Assembly: GCA_022575985.1 (NCBI GenBank)
Contig: JAKSXM010000228.1
Coordinates: forward strand, 186,001 to 250,000
DNA from: Anagrus nilaparvatae
Taxonomy: Eukaryota > Arthropoda > Insecta > Hymenoptera > Mymaridae
Length of the DNA stretch: 64,000 nt
Direction of reading: 5' to 3'
The translations under genes were made by a program, and so were the position numbers. Positions 12,086 through 24,600 of this stretch are shown here, piece by piece. The first letter of the stretch is position 1, and each line of letters begins with the position of its first letter. The notes beneath the pieces were generated by a model. That model made no database searches. It was not told the origin of the DNA and was given only the letters and a program-made list of their open reading frames with translations.

Positions 12086-12440
12086 TATTTAGACTATAAA
12101 AAATTAAAAATTAATGTCAAAATATTAAAAAATATTTATAAGTATAAATAACAAATATTTTTTCAATTACCTAAACACAAAAATTTTAATTTGGAGTATG
12201 CCAACCAGACGTCAAGTGGACGACCGTGGACCTTGCACTTGTAAATAAATATTAAGCTTAGGGCATTGACCTCACAGAAAATAACAAAGAATGTTTCTAT
12301 CCTTATTTTGCCCAGTAAAATTAAACTCATAAAATATATTTTCTCTGAAACTTGAAAAAATGCTGTAAATGGTTGCCTATCTATATGCAGTATCTAATAT
12401 CTATGGGACAGATGGGTAGGTATTTTGAAACCTAAATTGT

Positions 12441-13635
12441 TTTTATTTTATATTTCACCATTTGTGATCACGGAGAAATCTCTGCCTAACACGGAACAGG
12501 CACCGAACAATCAATCGCAAGAGCCTAGCAGAAGAAACACCAAAAAGGAAGCGTTATAATACGTTAGTTTTTGGCGGTAATTCAAATAGAAATATTTTTT
12601 CGGCTATAAATGTCATGTAAATAATTATAATAATTATACTTCTTTTCTCAACAGTAATTAATAATTTAAATAGAAAAAATTCAATCTCCAATAAATTAAA
12701 ACAAACCTTTAATTATTATATGTAAAAGTAAGCGCACATTTTTTGCAATTGCTCTTACTCTGTTCTAATCTTTTGAAATAGAATATAAATAAATAATTCG
12801 GAATAAAATATAAATAAAATTCATTGAAACATTTAAAAATTAAAAATTGAAATAAATTTCGCAAAATATTGCCCAAATTATTTTTATCTGGTTAAATCAT
12901 TTTTAATTTACTATGATTACAGAGAACATAAGTTGAATTTTCTTAGCTAAAATTTTTTACTGCAAAAACGATTTATAAATTAAAAAACTTACAAATTATT
13001 TACTCTGCGTTTTTATAGAATCACACCTAAACATAATAGGAAAATCTTAGAAAATTAAATACTTCATCAATTTTTCAAATACATTGGAACTATTTTATAG
13101 AAAACTATAGGAACAAAATTGTAATAAAAACTTTAATCAAGTTCTGTGGGTACAAACAAAGTCTTTAATTATCAAAAACGTAAAAACAATATTTCAAATC
13201 CAAAAGAATACAAAATTTCAGTCATTTTAAATACGTGCAAACAATCATCTTAATTAACATGTTATTTTTTAAATTATTCTACCCACTAATTATAAATTTT
13301 TGTAGAAAAATGTATAAATCTAACAAAATTCAATTTCTAACAAAAAATAGAAATGCAAAATATTTCAAGCATAGTTAATTAGTTTTTTTATAAATATAAA
13401 TTTACAATTAAATACTGGATTATGATATAAATTAACAATAATTTAACAAAATGAAAAATTCAATTAAATGCAAATGCAAAAAGGAAAAAATTATTCTAAA
13501 AAAAATTCAACAAAATATAATTATATAACAAAATATATATAAATAATTATAAATTATTTCAAACAAAGTCCGTCATTCACTAAACTGATTGTTGTTTATT
13601 TAGACACTATTAATTTCTCATTGAATTAACAAAAA
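12441..13635. other. Gene-free spacer
   Basis: AT-rich spacer between OB copies 2 and 3. No open frame, RNA gene or clear inverted repeat. Confidence 0.4.
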
Positions 13636-15582
13636 CTAATCAGAATCTGATGATGATTGTGAATATAAATCGCCAATTTCATACACATTCACTGTTGTGT
13701 CTTTTTCAATCGACAAACACAAAGACCCTGATGATTCAATAACCTTAACATCTTCAATTTCCATGAAGTCACCGATACAATATTTGAAATTTACAGCATC
13801 TTTTCCATAAAATAAAACTGGTATCTAAAATTCAAAAAAAGAAAAATGGATTAAAATAAAAAAGTAAAATAATAAATATGTAATTTTTTAGAAATTCCGA
13901 TAAAATTTTTAGAAAATTTATTGGCAGGCTAGGGAATCTACTTTTTAATCGTAAAATTTATTGCAAAATTTTTCAGTTTCGGTAATAAAAAATCGTATTT
14001 TCTTACGTACCGTATTATCTTCATTGTCTTCCAGGATGACTTTTCGACGAATTTTAGTTGTTCCATCATCAGAACTGTATAGTTCTTTTATATGAATATT
14101 TTTAACGTAACCCGCAGTATCTGGAAAAAAAATTAAATTTTTTAAGTAATTTACAAAATTAATCCTTCGATTAACAAATACCTATGGTTTCATCTATTAA
14201 TTCTCTGGTGATTTCAGTAATAGATTTTAAATAACTTTCTGCATTCTCCTCGGCATTCGCTGGTTTAGATGAGGTTTTATTAGTTGAATAGCCAATTGAT
14301 GGTTTCCTAAATCTTTAATTTGAAATGGTTTTACTTTGATTCTAATAAAACGCTTACAGGTTTCTCTGCGCTTTAACATACATACATGCAGAGAAACCTA
14401 AAAGTTTAAAATTTTAATAATATTTAATATTATGTTCTATACTCTAATAATCAAAATAAAAATTGCAAATTTTCAAACAAGACAGATAATATGAGACAAA
14501 ATAAAATACTGAATTTAGATTTTTACGAAAGTCGTGGATAGAACTTGGCCGAGAACACTACGAAAACGTTTAAGTCTAGGCCGCGTCCTGTCCTAGCTTT
14601 CAAAAAGTTAATTTCTGCTTGGGACTAAATTTAGGGCAAAAACAAAGTAGTATTTGCATAATAAATGCATAAAATTTATAAGATTAATTCATTCCTATTC
14701 AATCTCTAAATTTATGCACAATTATTATTGCTGAAATTCAAAGCGCATTTCATAGTATGTATATTACGACACATGGCCAAAAAAATAAATAATGGCCCAA
14801 ATCGCACGTAAATTGCTGCGATTTGGGGCATCCTTTTTTGTGACCCAGGGTCATATACGATTTTTCTGCGTTAGTGGCGATAAATTTACAGTTTATAAGA
14901 AATTTATATATTATTTATTGGCGCGGCAAAGGTAATCGCAATTTCTCGCCATTAAAGCCCGACATTGATTTTCCAAGCTCAGTATCTGCACTGTCAAAAT
15001 TTGTCATTTTTTAGCAAGAAAATATTTCGAATTTAAATTTTTACGTAATGATTTTGTAATTTGAAGGCAATAGATTACAAGTTAAAACTGTGCTATTTGT
15101 AAATAAAAACTTTTAACGAAGAAATACGCTTTCAAGTGAATACAAAAAATAATAAAATAAACTTCAAATACAAATAATGTTTAAATGAAAATAAAAAATA
15201 ATAAAGATTATTAGAAATATGATATTTCAATGACAAATTATGTATATTTTTTTAATTGTTTAATATTTATTTATTTTTAAAAACTATACCTATTTTATAT
15301 CATCAAAAAAAAAAAAAAAAAAAGTGTACCGTTATTTTTATTAGAAATTCTAAATTCGTTAAGAAAATAAATTAATTACCTTAAATTTGCTTCCTTTTTC
15401 AATGTGACTTTAGAGATATTTTGACTTTCCTTTGAAATTTCGTACTCCAAATTTTCTTTATCGTCAGTTTCAAGCCTCATCTTTTTATTTTTATTTAAAA
15501 AATTTATATTAATTGTATTTTCTAATTCAGGATCACAATAAATATTGATGTTTGTTTTAGATTTTCTCTTTAGTCCTGGCAT
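13636..15582 (-). CDS. RPA70 DBD-B-like single OB-fold protein, array copy 3
   Basis: Exons are 15582-15380, 14306-14182, 14120-14011 and 13824-13636 (stop TAG); the product is 208 aa. I chose the start giving Met-Pro-Gly-Leu-Lys-Arg-Lys because it aligns with the basic N-termini of the other copies; an upstream in-frame ATG at 15618 would add 12 residues. Residues 15-24 show the array motif, I-N-I-Y-C-D-P-E-L-E-N. The OB domain starts at D110 (D-T-A-G-Y-V), then R-R-K-V-I-L-E-D, F-Y-G (Tyr152 replaces Trp), I-G-D-F-M-E-I-E-D-V and L-C-L-S-I. It ends in a Ser/Asp-rich tail, S-S-S-D-S-D. The exon phases are the same as in the other copies. Confidence 0.8.
14358..14399. repeat. Small hairpin in intron 1 of OB copy 3
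   Basis: Twelve-base arms AGGTTTCTCTGC (14358-14369) and GCAGAGAAACCT (14388-14399) are perfect complements around an 18-base loop. The function is unknown. It lies about 50 bases upstream of exon 2 in transcript order. Confidence 0.6.
14760..14960. repeat. R1-family repeat in intron 1 of OB copy 3
   Basis: This holds ATTACGACACATGGCCA, the AATCGCACGTAAATT core and GACCCAGGGTCATATACGA followed by TTTTTCTGCG.. as in the copies at 37298-37520 and 43556-43660. Confidence 0.6.
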
Positions 15583-15618
15583 ATTGGTTATGAACTTCAA
15601 GCAGCCTATAATTTTCAA

Positions 15619-16414
15619 ATTTAAAATAATTATTAGTTAGCTCACAATGTAAAAATTGAAAAATTATTTCAGAAGGTTTTTTTCAGATGAATTTCAGAGA
15701 GTATTCAAAAAATAAATAATTTTTTATCGAACATCATCGAATAATATACGAAAATTAAAAATCATAATAAGTAATTAATTATATGATTAAAAAAAAAATA
15801 TACCAAAAAAGGAAAAATGACAAAATGGAGTTTCAAATTGAATGAAGAATATTGAGATCTATTCCCTTCAGTATCCAAATAAACACTAATGAGCTCATCG
15901 ACCTACAGAGCTCACCAGTGTTTATTAGTATTATTTATAAGCCACGAATATTAAAGTAACAGTTCATCTATCATTGTTACACTTATTAGCTACAACCCAC
16001 TTTCCCCTCTTCACTAACTGAATTTTTCTGTCTCTGTTAATAGTTAACAAATTATACGTTAACAAAGTTATTCTATAGTATGTATTTCATGGAAAATTTA
16101 ATAATATTTAAAATATACCTATTTAGTATCTCATTTTACAATATAGGGATGTTCCAAAATCGATTACAAAATTATTTAAATATTATTACCCTATTACTGC
16201 ATTTCCCCACTAAATTTGAAAAAATTATTTAATTAAATTCTTGTCACCTGAATTTTCTGTTACGGTATAGATAAGTCAGAGCTTCACTTGGTGCGCCATA
16301 TTTACCCTTATCTGCCAGCGCAACCAATTAACAGTCACTTTTTTTTGCTTTTAAAAAGGGTAAAAAATGAATTTTTTCCATTTAAAGATGGTTATATATA
16401 GGAAAAAAGACATA
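15619..16414. other. Gene-free spacer
   Basis: AT-rich upstream region of OB copy 3. It has one near-repeat, the word for AAACACTAATGAGCTC and its partly inverted partner around 15880-15930. Nothing else is recognised. Confidence 0.4.
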
Positions 16415-16820
16415 CACTGTAAAAAGTAACTTTCTTATATTAACAAAAAAATTAGATCATTTACGAATAATTAGTAAATTTTCGAAAAAATTGTAAATAT
16501 TCGAAAAAAATCGTAAATTAAACTAAATTTAGTATATTAACAAAAAATTCGAGTATTCTCGATTTTTTTTTGTTAATTCGCAAGAAAAATTGATAATTTA
16601 CCATTTTTTTTCGAAAATTTACAAAAAATAGTTGTAAATTTACAATTTTTTTCGCAAATTTACAAAAAAATTCGAGAATTCTCGAATTTTTCGATAATAT
16701 ACTAAATTTACTTAATTTACGATTTTTATCGAATATTTACAAAATTTTTTGAAAATTTACTAATCTTTTGAAAAAATTCTATTTTTTTTGTTAATCTAAG
16801 AAAGTTGCTTTTTTTCAGTG
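16415..16820. mobile_element. MITE with CACTGTAAAAAGTAACTT ends, copy 1
   Basis: A 406-bp palindromic element begins CACTGTAAAAAGTAACTT and ends in its near complement ..CAGTG, flanked by TA on both sides. A second copy with the same ends and TA flanks is at 59467-59892. TA target duplication and CACTG ends fit a Tc1/mariner-type non-autonomous element. The interior is AT-rich inverted sequence with no gene. Confidence 0.8.
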
Positions 16821-17031
16821 TACTTTTTCTGCTTTTTCAGATTCTGGAATCAAATTCATAATATTTTTGAACACTATCTAAATATGATTATTATATAAGG
16901 CAAGAAACTATATATAGTTTTTTATAGTTTCGCTCGTGGTTTTTTTAGATTTTAGATGTAATACACCAGTCAATTTACAGCGGATGGGGGGGGGGGGTTT
17001 GTATAACTCCTGGCCATTACCAGATTTGGTC

Positions 17032-17252
17032 TAGTATAGGTTTTTTGGATCGCTGAATCCAAATTTTTTGTCATTTTTTTATCGAATTTGCGCAATTCAC
17101 CCTTAAATTATAGGAACAATACCCCCTAATTTCTATATCACTTAGAATTAAAAGAGAGAAATTATAGCAAAAACCACTCCTTGGTGAATCGCGCATTTTC
17201 AATAAAAAAATGATCTGAGATTTGGATTCAACGACCCAAAAAACCTATACTA
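17032..17252. mobile_element. Palindromic MITE with TAGTATAGG ends
   Basis: The inverted ends TAGTATAGGTTTTTTGGATC and their complement bound 221 bp. Inner words such as GCTGAATCCAAAT resemble those of the larger element at 44791-45747, so the two may belong to one superfamily. There is no coding capacity. Confidence 0.65.
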
Positions 17253-17548
17253 AAAGGCACTCGTTTTGCTTAGCTGTTCTGATTATTTGAGTTAATTAGC
17301 AAAAAAATTAATAGAAAGAATTGGGACCTAGAAAACCCAGTAAAAGTTTTGTAATAAATAAAATAAATTAGTAAAAATTTATTCATATTATTTTTACAAT
17401 TTTTAGAAATTACCATTTTTTTAGGTCTTCTTAGTGACACCCCTTTATGCAAGACCAAACGGTTGAAGTACTTTAAAATTGACGATCTACTACTTTTTCA
17501 TTAAAACAAAAATTTTTTCTGTACAGTAGCCACGAAAGTACAGAGAAA

Positions 17549-17667
17549 ACGGCCCTTGTCCATAAATAAAGAATGCCCCAAATCGCAGTTTACCATCCTC
17601 GGCTTCGCCACGGAAGGTAATTTACGTGCGATTTGGGCCATTCTTTACTTTTCTGGACACGAGCCGT
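17549..17667. mobile_element. Complete palindromic R1 element
   Basis: This is the most complete copy of the R1 family: 119 bp running from ACGGCCCTTGTCC to GGACACGAGCCGT. The arms contain the words for GAATG(C/G)CCCAAATCGCA in inverted orientation. Its ends and core are what identify the other fragments. Confidence 0.65.
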
Positions 17668-18586
17668 AAATATACTAATTTTTGCACAAATAATATTATA
17701 TAATTTTTAAATTACTGCAGCGAATATCAATTTTCTGATATAATTTATTCCTAAATTTATGCACATTAGAACCTTAGAGATTCACTAAAAAGTAAAATGT
17801 TTTAATAATTAACTGATTTAATGGAAAAAAAAAATATTTCGAAATATCGAGGAAAAATTGAAAATTATCAAATGTTAACAAAATTCTTAAATTTTCTTGA
17901 AGTTAAATTGCATTTAATTTTTTTTTTCTGAATTTTTAACTAGCTATATAGGTATTATAATAGAAACAAATATAAATAAAAACTTTAAATTTTGTGAGTA
18001 TAAACAAATTTTTTATTATCAAAAAAGTACAAATAAATTTTTTAAATTATATAAAAAAAAATACAAAAACAAGCATAAATTTTTAATAACATACACATAT
18101 TAACAATCAATACATAAATTATACCAACTATATATAAATTTTTAAAAAAATTTATAAATAACAAAAAAATTAAGTGTTTAAAAACACTTATTAGAAAAAT
18201 ATGCAAAATAATGCATAAATTTCTATTACATAATAAATATATAGAAGTAAGAAATATTCTAAATTTTATTAGAACTTAACAAAACGAAACTTAACAAAAT
18301 GAAAATTTTATTTAAATAATATAAATATCAAGAAGAATGAATAACATTAACAAAAAATATATAAGCATACATATATACAATTATGATTAATTAACAAATA
18401 ATTAGCCTGTCATTTGCTAAATATTAATGATTTCTAAGAAAACCGAAAAATATAAAAACTAATATTTTAAATACCATGCAATTATTTTTAATAACTTTGA
18501 ATAAACACGTTATCTATAGAAATCATCGATAATTATATATCATTTTGTTTAGATAAACTATCAGTTCATTATTTAGAATTTACAAG
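17668..18586. other. Gene-free 3' flank of OB copy 4
   Basis: AT-rich with no gene. No clear repeat seen. Confidence 0.4.
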
Positions 18587-21096
18587 TTACTCTTTTATAA
18601 GTTCAACCTTTGCCACTGTTTTATTTAACGTGAGATGTAATACCCCAGATAATTCTAAAACTTTTCCATAATTAATTTTTAATAAGTCTCCTATACCATA
18701 ATTAAACTGAGTTGCTTGTTCTCCCCAAAATAAAACTGGTACCTGAAGTATAAAAATAAAAAATTATGTATAAAATAATAATCAATAATCGATATTAAAA
18801 AGTTTTATTTTCTTACAGTTTTATCACCTTCTGTGTTTTCAAGTATTATCAGTTTTCTAGGTATTGGAATAGGATCACTTTTATAATAGTGGTCTGTTCT
18901 TTCATTAATTATTTTAATGTATCCTTCGGTATCTGCATAAAAACGTATTGTATTTATTTAAGTATTTAAAAATGAAACCCACATATTTAAATATTAATAC
19001 CTTTCAATGATCCGATCATGTTTTTCGTGATAACTAAAAAGTTAATATGCCGGTTTTCTCTTGGATTCTCTTGAATAACATTTTCTTTTGATGGTCTGCA
19101 AGATCCACTATAAATAAAAATAATACAAATTAATATAGTTTCAACTTTTATTTTAATAAATTACTGTCAAGACGCTCTATATATGCTTAAATTTTACTTT
19201 AATACATTTTGATCAAATTTTGGTTTACATTTTACCGTGATTTACTGTTTTTGGAGAAATTTTACGATTTTCAAAAAGGATAGTTAAAAACATTATTCTA
19301 TTACATAATCAAAAATGGACACCATGTGAATTTTTGATTTTAAAAGTTTAAATTTTTTTTCTAAAGTCTTTTACGAATTTAAATTTTGTCGATTGCAAAC
19401 GACCTGAAACATGAAGAAAATTGAAGAAAATTTTTTTTTTCTTATTTAAGGTATGCGCTCAGTGGCACGATGAATAAAAAAAAAAATTTTTAATTTTCTT
19501 TACGTTCCAAACGGATTTTTTTTTTCAGAGTAGTAAATTTATAAAAAGTGAATAAAATTTATACCACGTGACTAAATCACAGAATATTTTACAATATAAT
19601 ATACCCTAGTAAAAGAAAATAATATACAATCAATAAAACTTCAGAGATCTGGACAGATTACCGGATGAAAATTCGGAAAAATTTTGATTTGATTTTCGGG
19701 ATCTTTGGGAAATTTTACTATAGCGCTCTATTTCAGTTTCTTAGATTATTCTGAAAGGTACCTAGTACAAAAAAAATATATTTTTCAAAAAATATTTAGA
19801 ATATTGTTATTTTTTATTTTCTGCTTTCTTTTGTACGGCGTTTCAAAAATATCTATAAAACATGGGCGATTCCATCTGGTGAGAGAAAAATTGGTCCCAG
19901 AAATTTTGGCCATAATCTGCCCAAATTCCAGAAATTTTATTGTTCTCTCCTTATAGATTAAACTCATTTTACTACCCCCCCCCCCCTCTCCATCCCGAAA
20001 CCAAACCCTTTTTACCCCTCTTTAATTTCAAATATCACGAACTGTCTTTCTTAATAAACCTGATTCATATGTTAAAAATTAGCTTTATTCTATTAGATTG
20101 AAATAATAAAAATTGGTTTAGCCAAGTGGGCTTTCTGCTTAAAAGATTGTCATATTTTTTTTTTTTGAAAAAGCTTTGTGAATTTGTATAGTATTATAAT
20201 CTCGCTGAACTAAGTATACAAATAATACAAATAAACTTAAATGAAAGTATAAATATTAAAATGAAAACAACAATGTAAATTATTATAAATAATTATTTCA
20301 ATGACAAAGAATATCAATGTTTACTTATTCAAATGATTATAAACAAATTAAAAGAAAAGAATTCCCCTCATTCAAAATTGGCAGGACAAAAAAATTTTTG
20401 AAAGAAAAATAACTTGTTTATTAATTTTATTTTGGTACTTTCTCGAATTATTTGGTATATTCTCACGTGACGATGTGCAGTATACGATTTTACTGTTCTG
20501 CGAATCACCGTAAGAAAATACCTGATGATAATTGTAAAATTACAGAGTCGACCCCCGTAATTATCCTACCGGATTTAAAAAATGGTTTTACATATCGTGG
20601 GCAAAAAATAAGCTGTTTCCCTTGGATAGAAAATTGGCCTTTTTGCCATAGATATGTGAACACTTTTTCGCCCCGCGGCGCAATAAAAAAAACGCATTTT
20701 CTCCCCACTGAGAAAGAAAATTTGCTGGGAACAAAAAAAGAATATCTGAGATCGCAGTTTACTATACTCGGCTTCGCTTTTTTTCTTTACTCCCTTGGTT
20801 ACAAGTGTACAATTTTTTTTTAATTACCTGGTAGAACTTTTTTCTTTTTCCTTATCTCTAACCCCAGAACTCTCCTTGTGGGGGAGGGGCTCTTCCCTGG
20901 AAATTTCGTTTCCCGTTATTTCACTATCTTGATTGGAAACTGGGCACATATCTTTTGAATAGTTAAATTCATTTTCTGCTGTATCTTTTAACCTTTTAGT
21001 TTGATTGTAAAAATTGATATTAATATCGTTTTCCATTTCTTTGTCGCAGTAAAAATTAATATTTATTGCACCTTTCCTTTTTCTTTGCATAGACAT
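18587..21096 (-). CDS. RPA70 DBD-B-like single OB-fold protein, array copy 4
   Basis: Exons are 21096-20828, 19107-19001, 18932-18817 and 18742-18587 (stop TAA); frames join to give 215 aa. The start is the ATG of Met-Ser-Met-Gln-Arg-Lys-Arg-Lys, aligned with the basic start of copy 3; in-frame upstream ATGs exist to 21147. Residues 14-24 carry the array motif, I-N-F-Y-C-D-K-E-M-E-N. The OB domain from D126 is the most RPA-like of the four: D-T-E-G-Y-I, P-R-K-L-I-I-L-E-N, V-P-V-L-F-W-G (W170), the A-T-Q-F segment, I-G-D-L-L-K-I and L-H-L-T-L. The second RPA70 aromatic (Phe of the D-F-G-G turn) is Leu here. Intron 1 carries a decayed repeat adjoining exon 1. Confidence 0.82.
20370..20820. repeat. 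Unclassified GC-richer repeat remnant in intron 1 of OB copy 4
   Basis: The block is richer in G+C than its surroundings and includes ATCGCAGTTTACTATACTCG, resembling the R1-family half at 37370-37390, so at least its right end is R1-derived. Open frames of 123 (plus) and 67 (minus) codons overlap here on opposite strands with no recognisable domain. I regard them as chance. Confidence 0.4.
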
Positions 21097-21322
21097 CTTA
21101 GTATAACTTATAAGCCTGGAATGTTCAAATTTTAAATTAATTAGCACGTAACGTAAATATTTTTTTACTTTAAAAAGTATTCACAAAATAAATAATTGAT
21201 TGTTAAAATAAACATTTTTTGTACCAAACTAATTATCCAAAGAGAGCTGTTAAGCATTGAGAACTGTTCCTTTTAGATGCCTAATACGGCTTTGTTCGTT
21301 ATAATCATAAAATACATTTATG

Positions 21323-21327
<5 letters not shown>

Positions 21328-21354
<27 letters not shown>

Positions 21355-21680
21355 TTTTTATAGGGAAATATGTGAATCTTGCATCAGCCATGGAGTGTTT
21401 ATGCCTTAGAGACCCGCAAATTTCCATGACCGCCCAGCTGTACAAATTGTACAATTAGGAGACTACCGGCGAACGCCGCCTACGCCCCACATTTTTACTG
21501 GATAAACACACTTTAAACCCCCCGCGCTTGTTTGTCCCAAACCGGAACTCCCTTTTCAGGTATAACTTCAGTTTGGGACGCGCAGCCTAGGCAGCTGGCC
21601 GCTGCCTTCCCCCCTGCCTAGGGGCAGGAGAGCTCTCTACGATAGAAAGCCCTCCTCCTTCTTCTCCAACAAGGTGAGTA
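21328..21680 (-). mobile_element. Retroelement 3' end or SINE-like repeat
   Basis: Read on the minus strand, a GC-rich body of about 320 bases ends in a poly-A tail (poly-T at about 21328-21359). A diverged copy of the central part lies in opposite orientation at 50340-50440, sharing the words for ACTTCAG(T), CCCTTTTCAGGTATAAC, TTGTTTGTCCCAAAC and TTTTTACTGG. The poly-A edge favours a retrotransposed element. I cannot tell a SINE from a truncated LINE tail. Confidence 0.55.
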
Positions 21681-24600
21681 AAAAGGCTCAATAAATTATA
21701 AGTTTTACAGAATATTATAATAAACTTTAAAAATAACTTCTTTATGCAGTCAATATACTTTGTTAAAGAAAATTTTCTAATTATTTCCTCGTATAAATAA
21801 GATTTAAAATGTACGCCAAATTCCATTATTAAAATTTGGTACAAAATGAAATATCTGTCATAAATAATAATTTATTGTTTTATAATCAAATTTTTAACCC
21901 TTTTCTGTCAAATAAATAACAATTTCAGCACCCCCTCCTCTTAAATTAAAGCATAAAAATTAATAAATGATTTTTCATTTAAAAAAAATACAAGACAAGG
22001 ATTAAAAAATATTTTTTTTCTGTATGCTAAATTGCATATTATAATATAAACAGTTAAAAAAAAAAAGGTTTAATATTTCTTTTGCGGTCTTTCGTTTTGG
22101 AGCAAAAACCAAAAGGAAGGCGGTACAATAACCATTTGCTGACGAGCTGGTAACTGCCTGTGAATAATTTAATAGACATTGTGTCTTATTTTTTTTTTCT
22201 TATTGTTATTCATGTATATTTCCTGTTTATAAATATATATCATTTTTTGAAATTTTAGTTATTTATGCATTGTTAATAAAAAATATTTTTTTTTTCTTTT
22301 CCTTTGAGTTACAAGTTTAATTACTTGTTAAAAGTAATTATTAATTAAAGATTGGTAAAATTTATTAGTATTTTTTTTGTGTATAATTAAATTTGATTTA
22401 TATATCAAATTTTTGATGTTGATTCTTTTTTTGGAAATATTACTTTTTGGGTACGTTCACTGAATCGTAGGGGCCAATCGCGTTTGGCACTTGTTAAACA
22501 CACTTAAATTGGACTCAAAATTTTCTACATAGTTTTATTTAAAGTTTCATAAGTTCTATTTATTGATTTATTTACTTAATTGTAAAAAAAAAATTTGTGC
22601 AATAAAAATTTTATTAGAAAAATATTTATAAACATATCACTCGAGTTCGTACGAACACAAACAGAGGCAGAGTTAAGCTTGACCGAATAGTTTGCCCAAA
22701 GGAGCCTTATAGACATAGAGATATTGTACAATATCTCTATGCTTATAATAGGCAGAAATATTTAAACTAAAAATGTTTACTTAAAAAAAACCCAAAATCC
22801 AATTTTATCAAATAATTTTGATAAAATGAGAATAAAATCAGTTGTATTAATAGCAAAGATGCGTATTTAAAGATCGTTTTAATTTTGAAATAGCCAAAAT
22901 TTCTTTTTTGTCTTCCAAGACGTAAAATTTGGCTGCTTTTTTGGTTGATTTTAAGAACTATATAAAAAAATCTGAATTATTTTTTCAAAGCATTTTTTCT
23001 TAATGCATGTGATTGAAAATTTTTCCCCCTAAATTGCCCAAAAATCCAATATCAACCCTAAAAAATTTTAATTTTAAGAATCAATTCTATTTGCTTACAA
23101 TTAATCAATGATCATTTTTAAATCACAATTATAAAAAAAATTAGACTCAATTATTACTAATAACTCTAGTTACTCAATTTTTTTAAACTTTACCCTACAA
23201 CTTTTTTTTATTTTCTCCGAAATAAATTAAAATCTTCATTAATAATTCAAAAAAAAAAAGAAGAAAAATTAAATTAAAAGAGCGCATCTGTTATCTGCAA
23301 TTAAAAAATTTAAAAAACTAGAATATTTATGATAATTATAAAAAATTACAAATCTATTTTTTCTTTACAACTCAGTTTTTTCTCTATACTTTCAATAATA
23401 TTCATCCCTTCGATAATTACATAAACTTTATTACTTTAAACTTTACAACTGCATTTTATAATTGCATGCATAAAATGCATTTGAAAAAAAAAATGACAAT
23501 TAAAAAAATGATCAGAATATTTTATATAAAATATTAATTTGAACTTTTGCGGTATTTCAAAAAGTAAAAATATAAGTAATAATTATCATTTTATATAATA
23601 TATGAAAATGATCGTATAAAATGATTATTGCATGTTCAGTTTGTGGTTTTAGTTTTTTTAAAATAAAAAAAAAAAGAAACTTAATGAATAAAGACGTGGG
23701 TTTTGATGATAGGTAAGGTATAAGATGTACTTATAATATTATCTGAAATTGTTTTAAAAGAGATTTATGAAATTTTATGTAGGTGGATAAAGATTGTATT
23801 TTAAAGTAGATGATAGTTTTGATTCATATAAGAGGGGTTAAACGGTTTTAAGATTTTTAAAGAGTTCTTTTTATTGATAAATTGAATGGTGTTTTAGGTA
23901 TATCTGCTAAGCTGAATAAGATAAACCAAACATGTGAAAAATAAACTGAAAAATAAATGGTTTTTTTCTCAGAATTTTTAGTTTTATAAAAATTTTTTGA
24001 TTATTTTAGGCGAAAACTCGTTAATTACTCTAAAATGGTCATCAGAAAATTGGTGATGAAACCTTCAAAATCGTTTTGAATAACCGAAAAATGCAGGTCC
24101 CAATGAAGTTGAATCAATATATCTTTAAAATTTTTGGATGCATTTAATATTTTTGGTTCATTGACTAACTGGGCTCTAAAAATATGGCTTTGAAATATCA
24201 GGCTAATTAGTTCTCGCTATTAGTCAGATTTAGATATTAGCAGAAATTATCATAAGTTTCCTCGAGTAAAAATTACTTGTGAGTTTAAAAAGGAGTAAAT
24301 TTGAAACTTTCAAACTCACAAAATATAAAAAATAAGTCTGAATAATTTATTCGATAAATTGAGCTAACAATTTTTTGGATATTTCGCCTCTGGCTAAATA
24401 GTGTGAGGCTCGTCAGTACGTATACTATTCAGCCTTTTTTTTTTAAGCCTAAATAATAGTTTTTCATGGTCTAAAAATCGACTCATTTTGAATATTGTGC
24501 GAATTTTTTTTCTGAATTGGCCGAAGAACCAATGTTTGAATGCCTTTTTTACCTAGGTAAGGTATATTAGCTAATATATATGCAATTATAATATTATAAA

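Noticed and set aside
16987..16997. Poly-G run (and the poly-C run near 19974-19986)
   Set aside because: Simple homopolymers; no further G-tracts nearby to form a clear quadruplex.
20452..20823. 123-codon plus-strand open frame
   Set aside because: No domain, overlaps an antisense frame, lies in an intron of OB copy 4 and partly in an R1-derived repeat.
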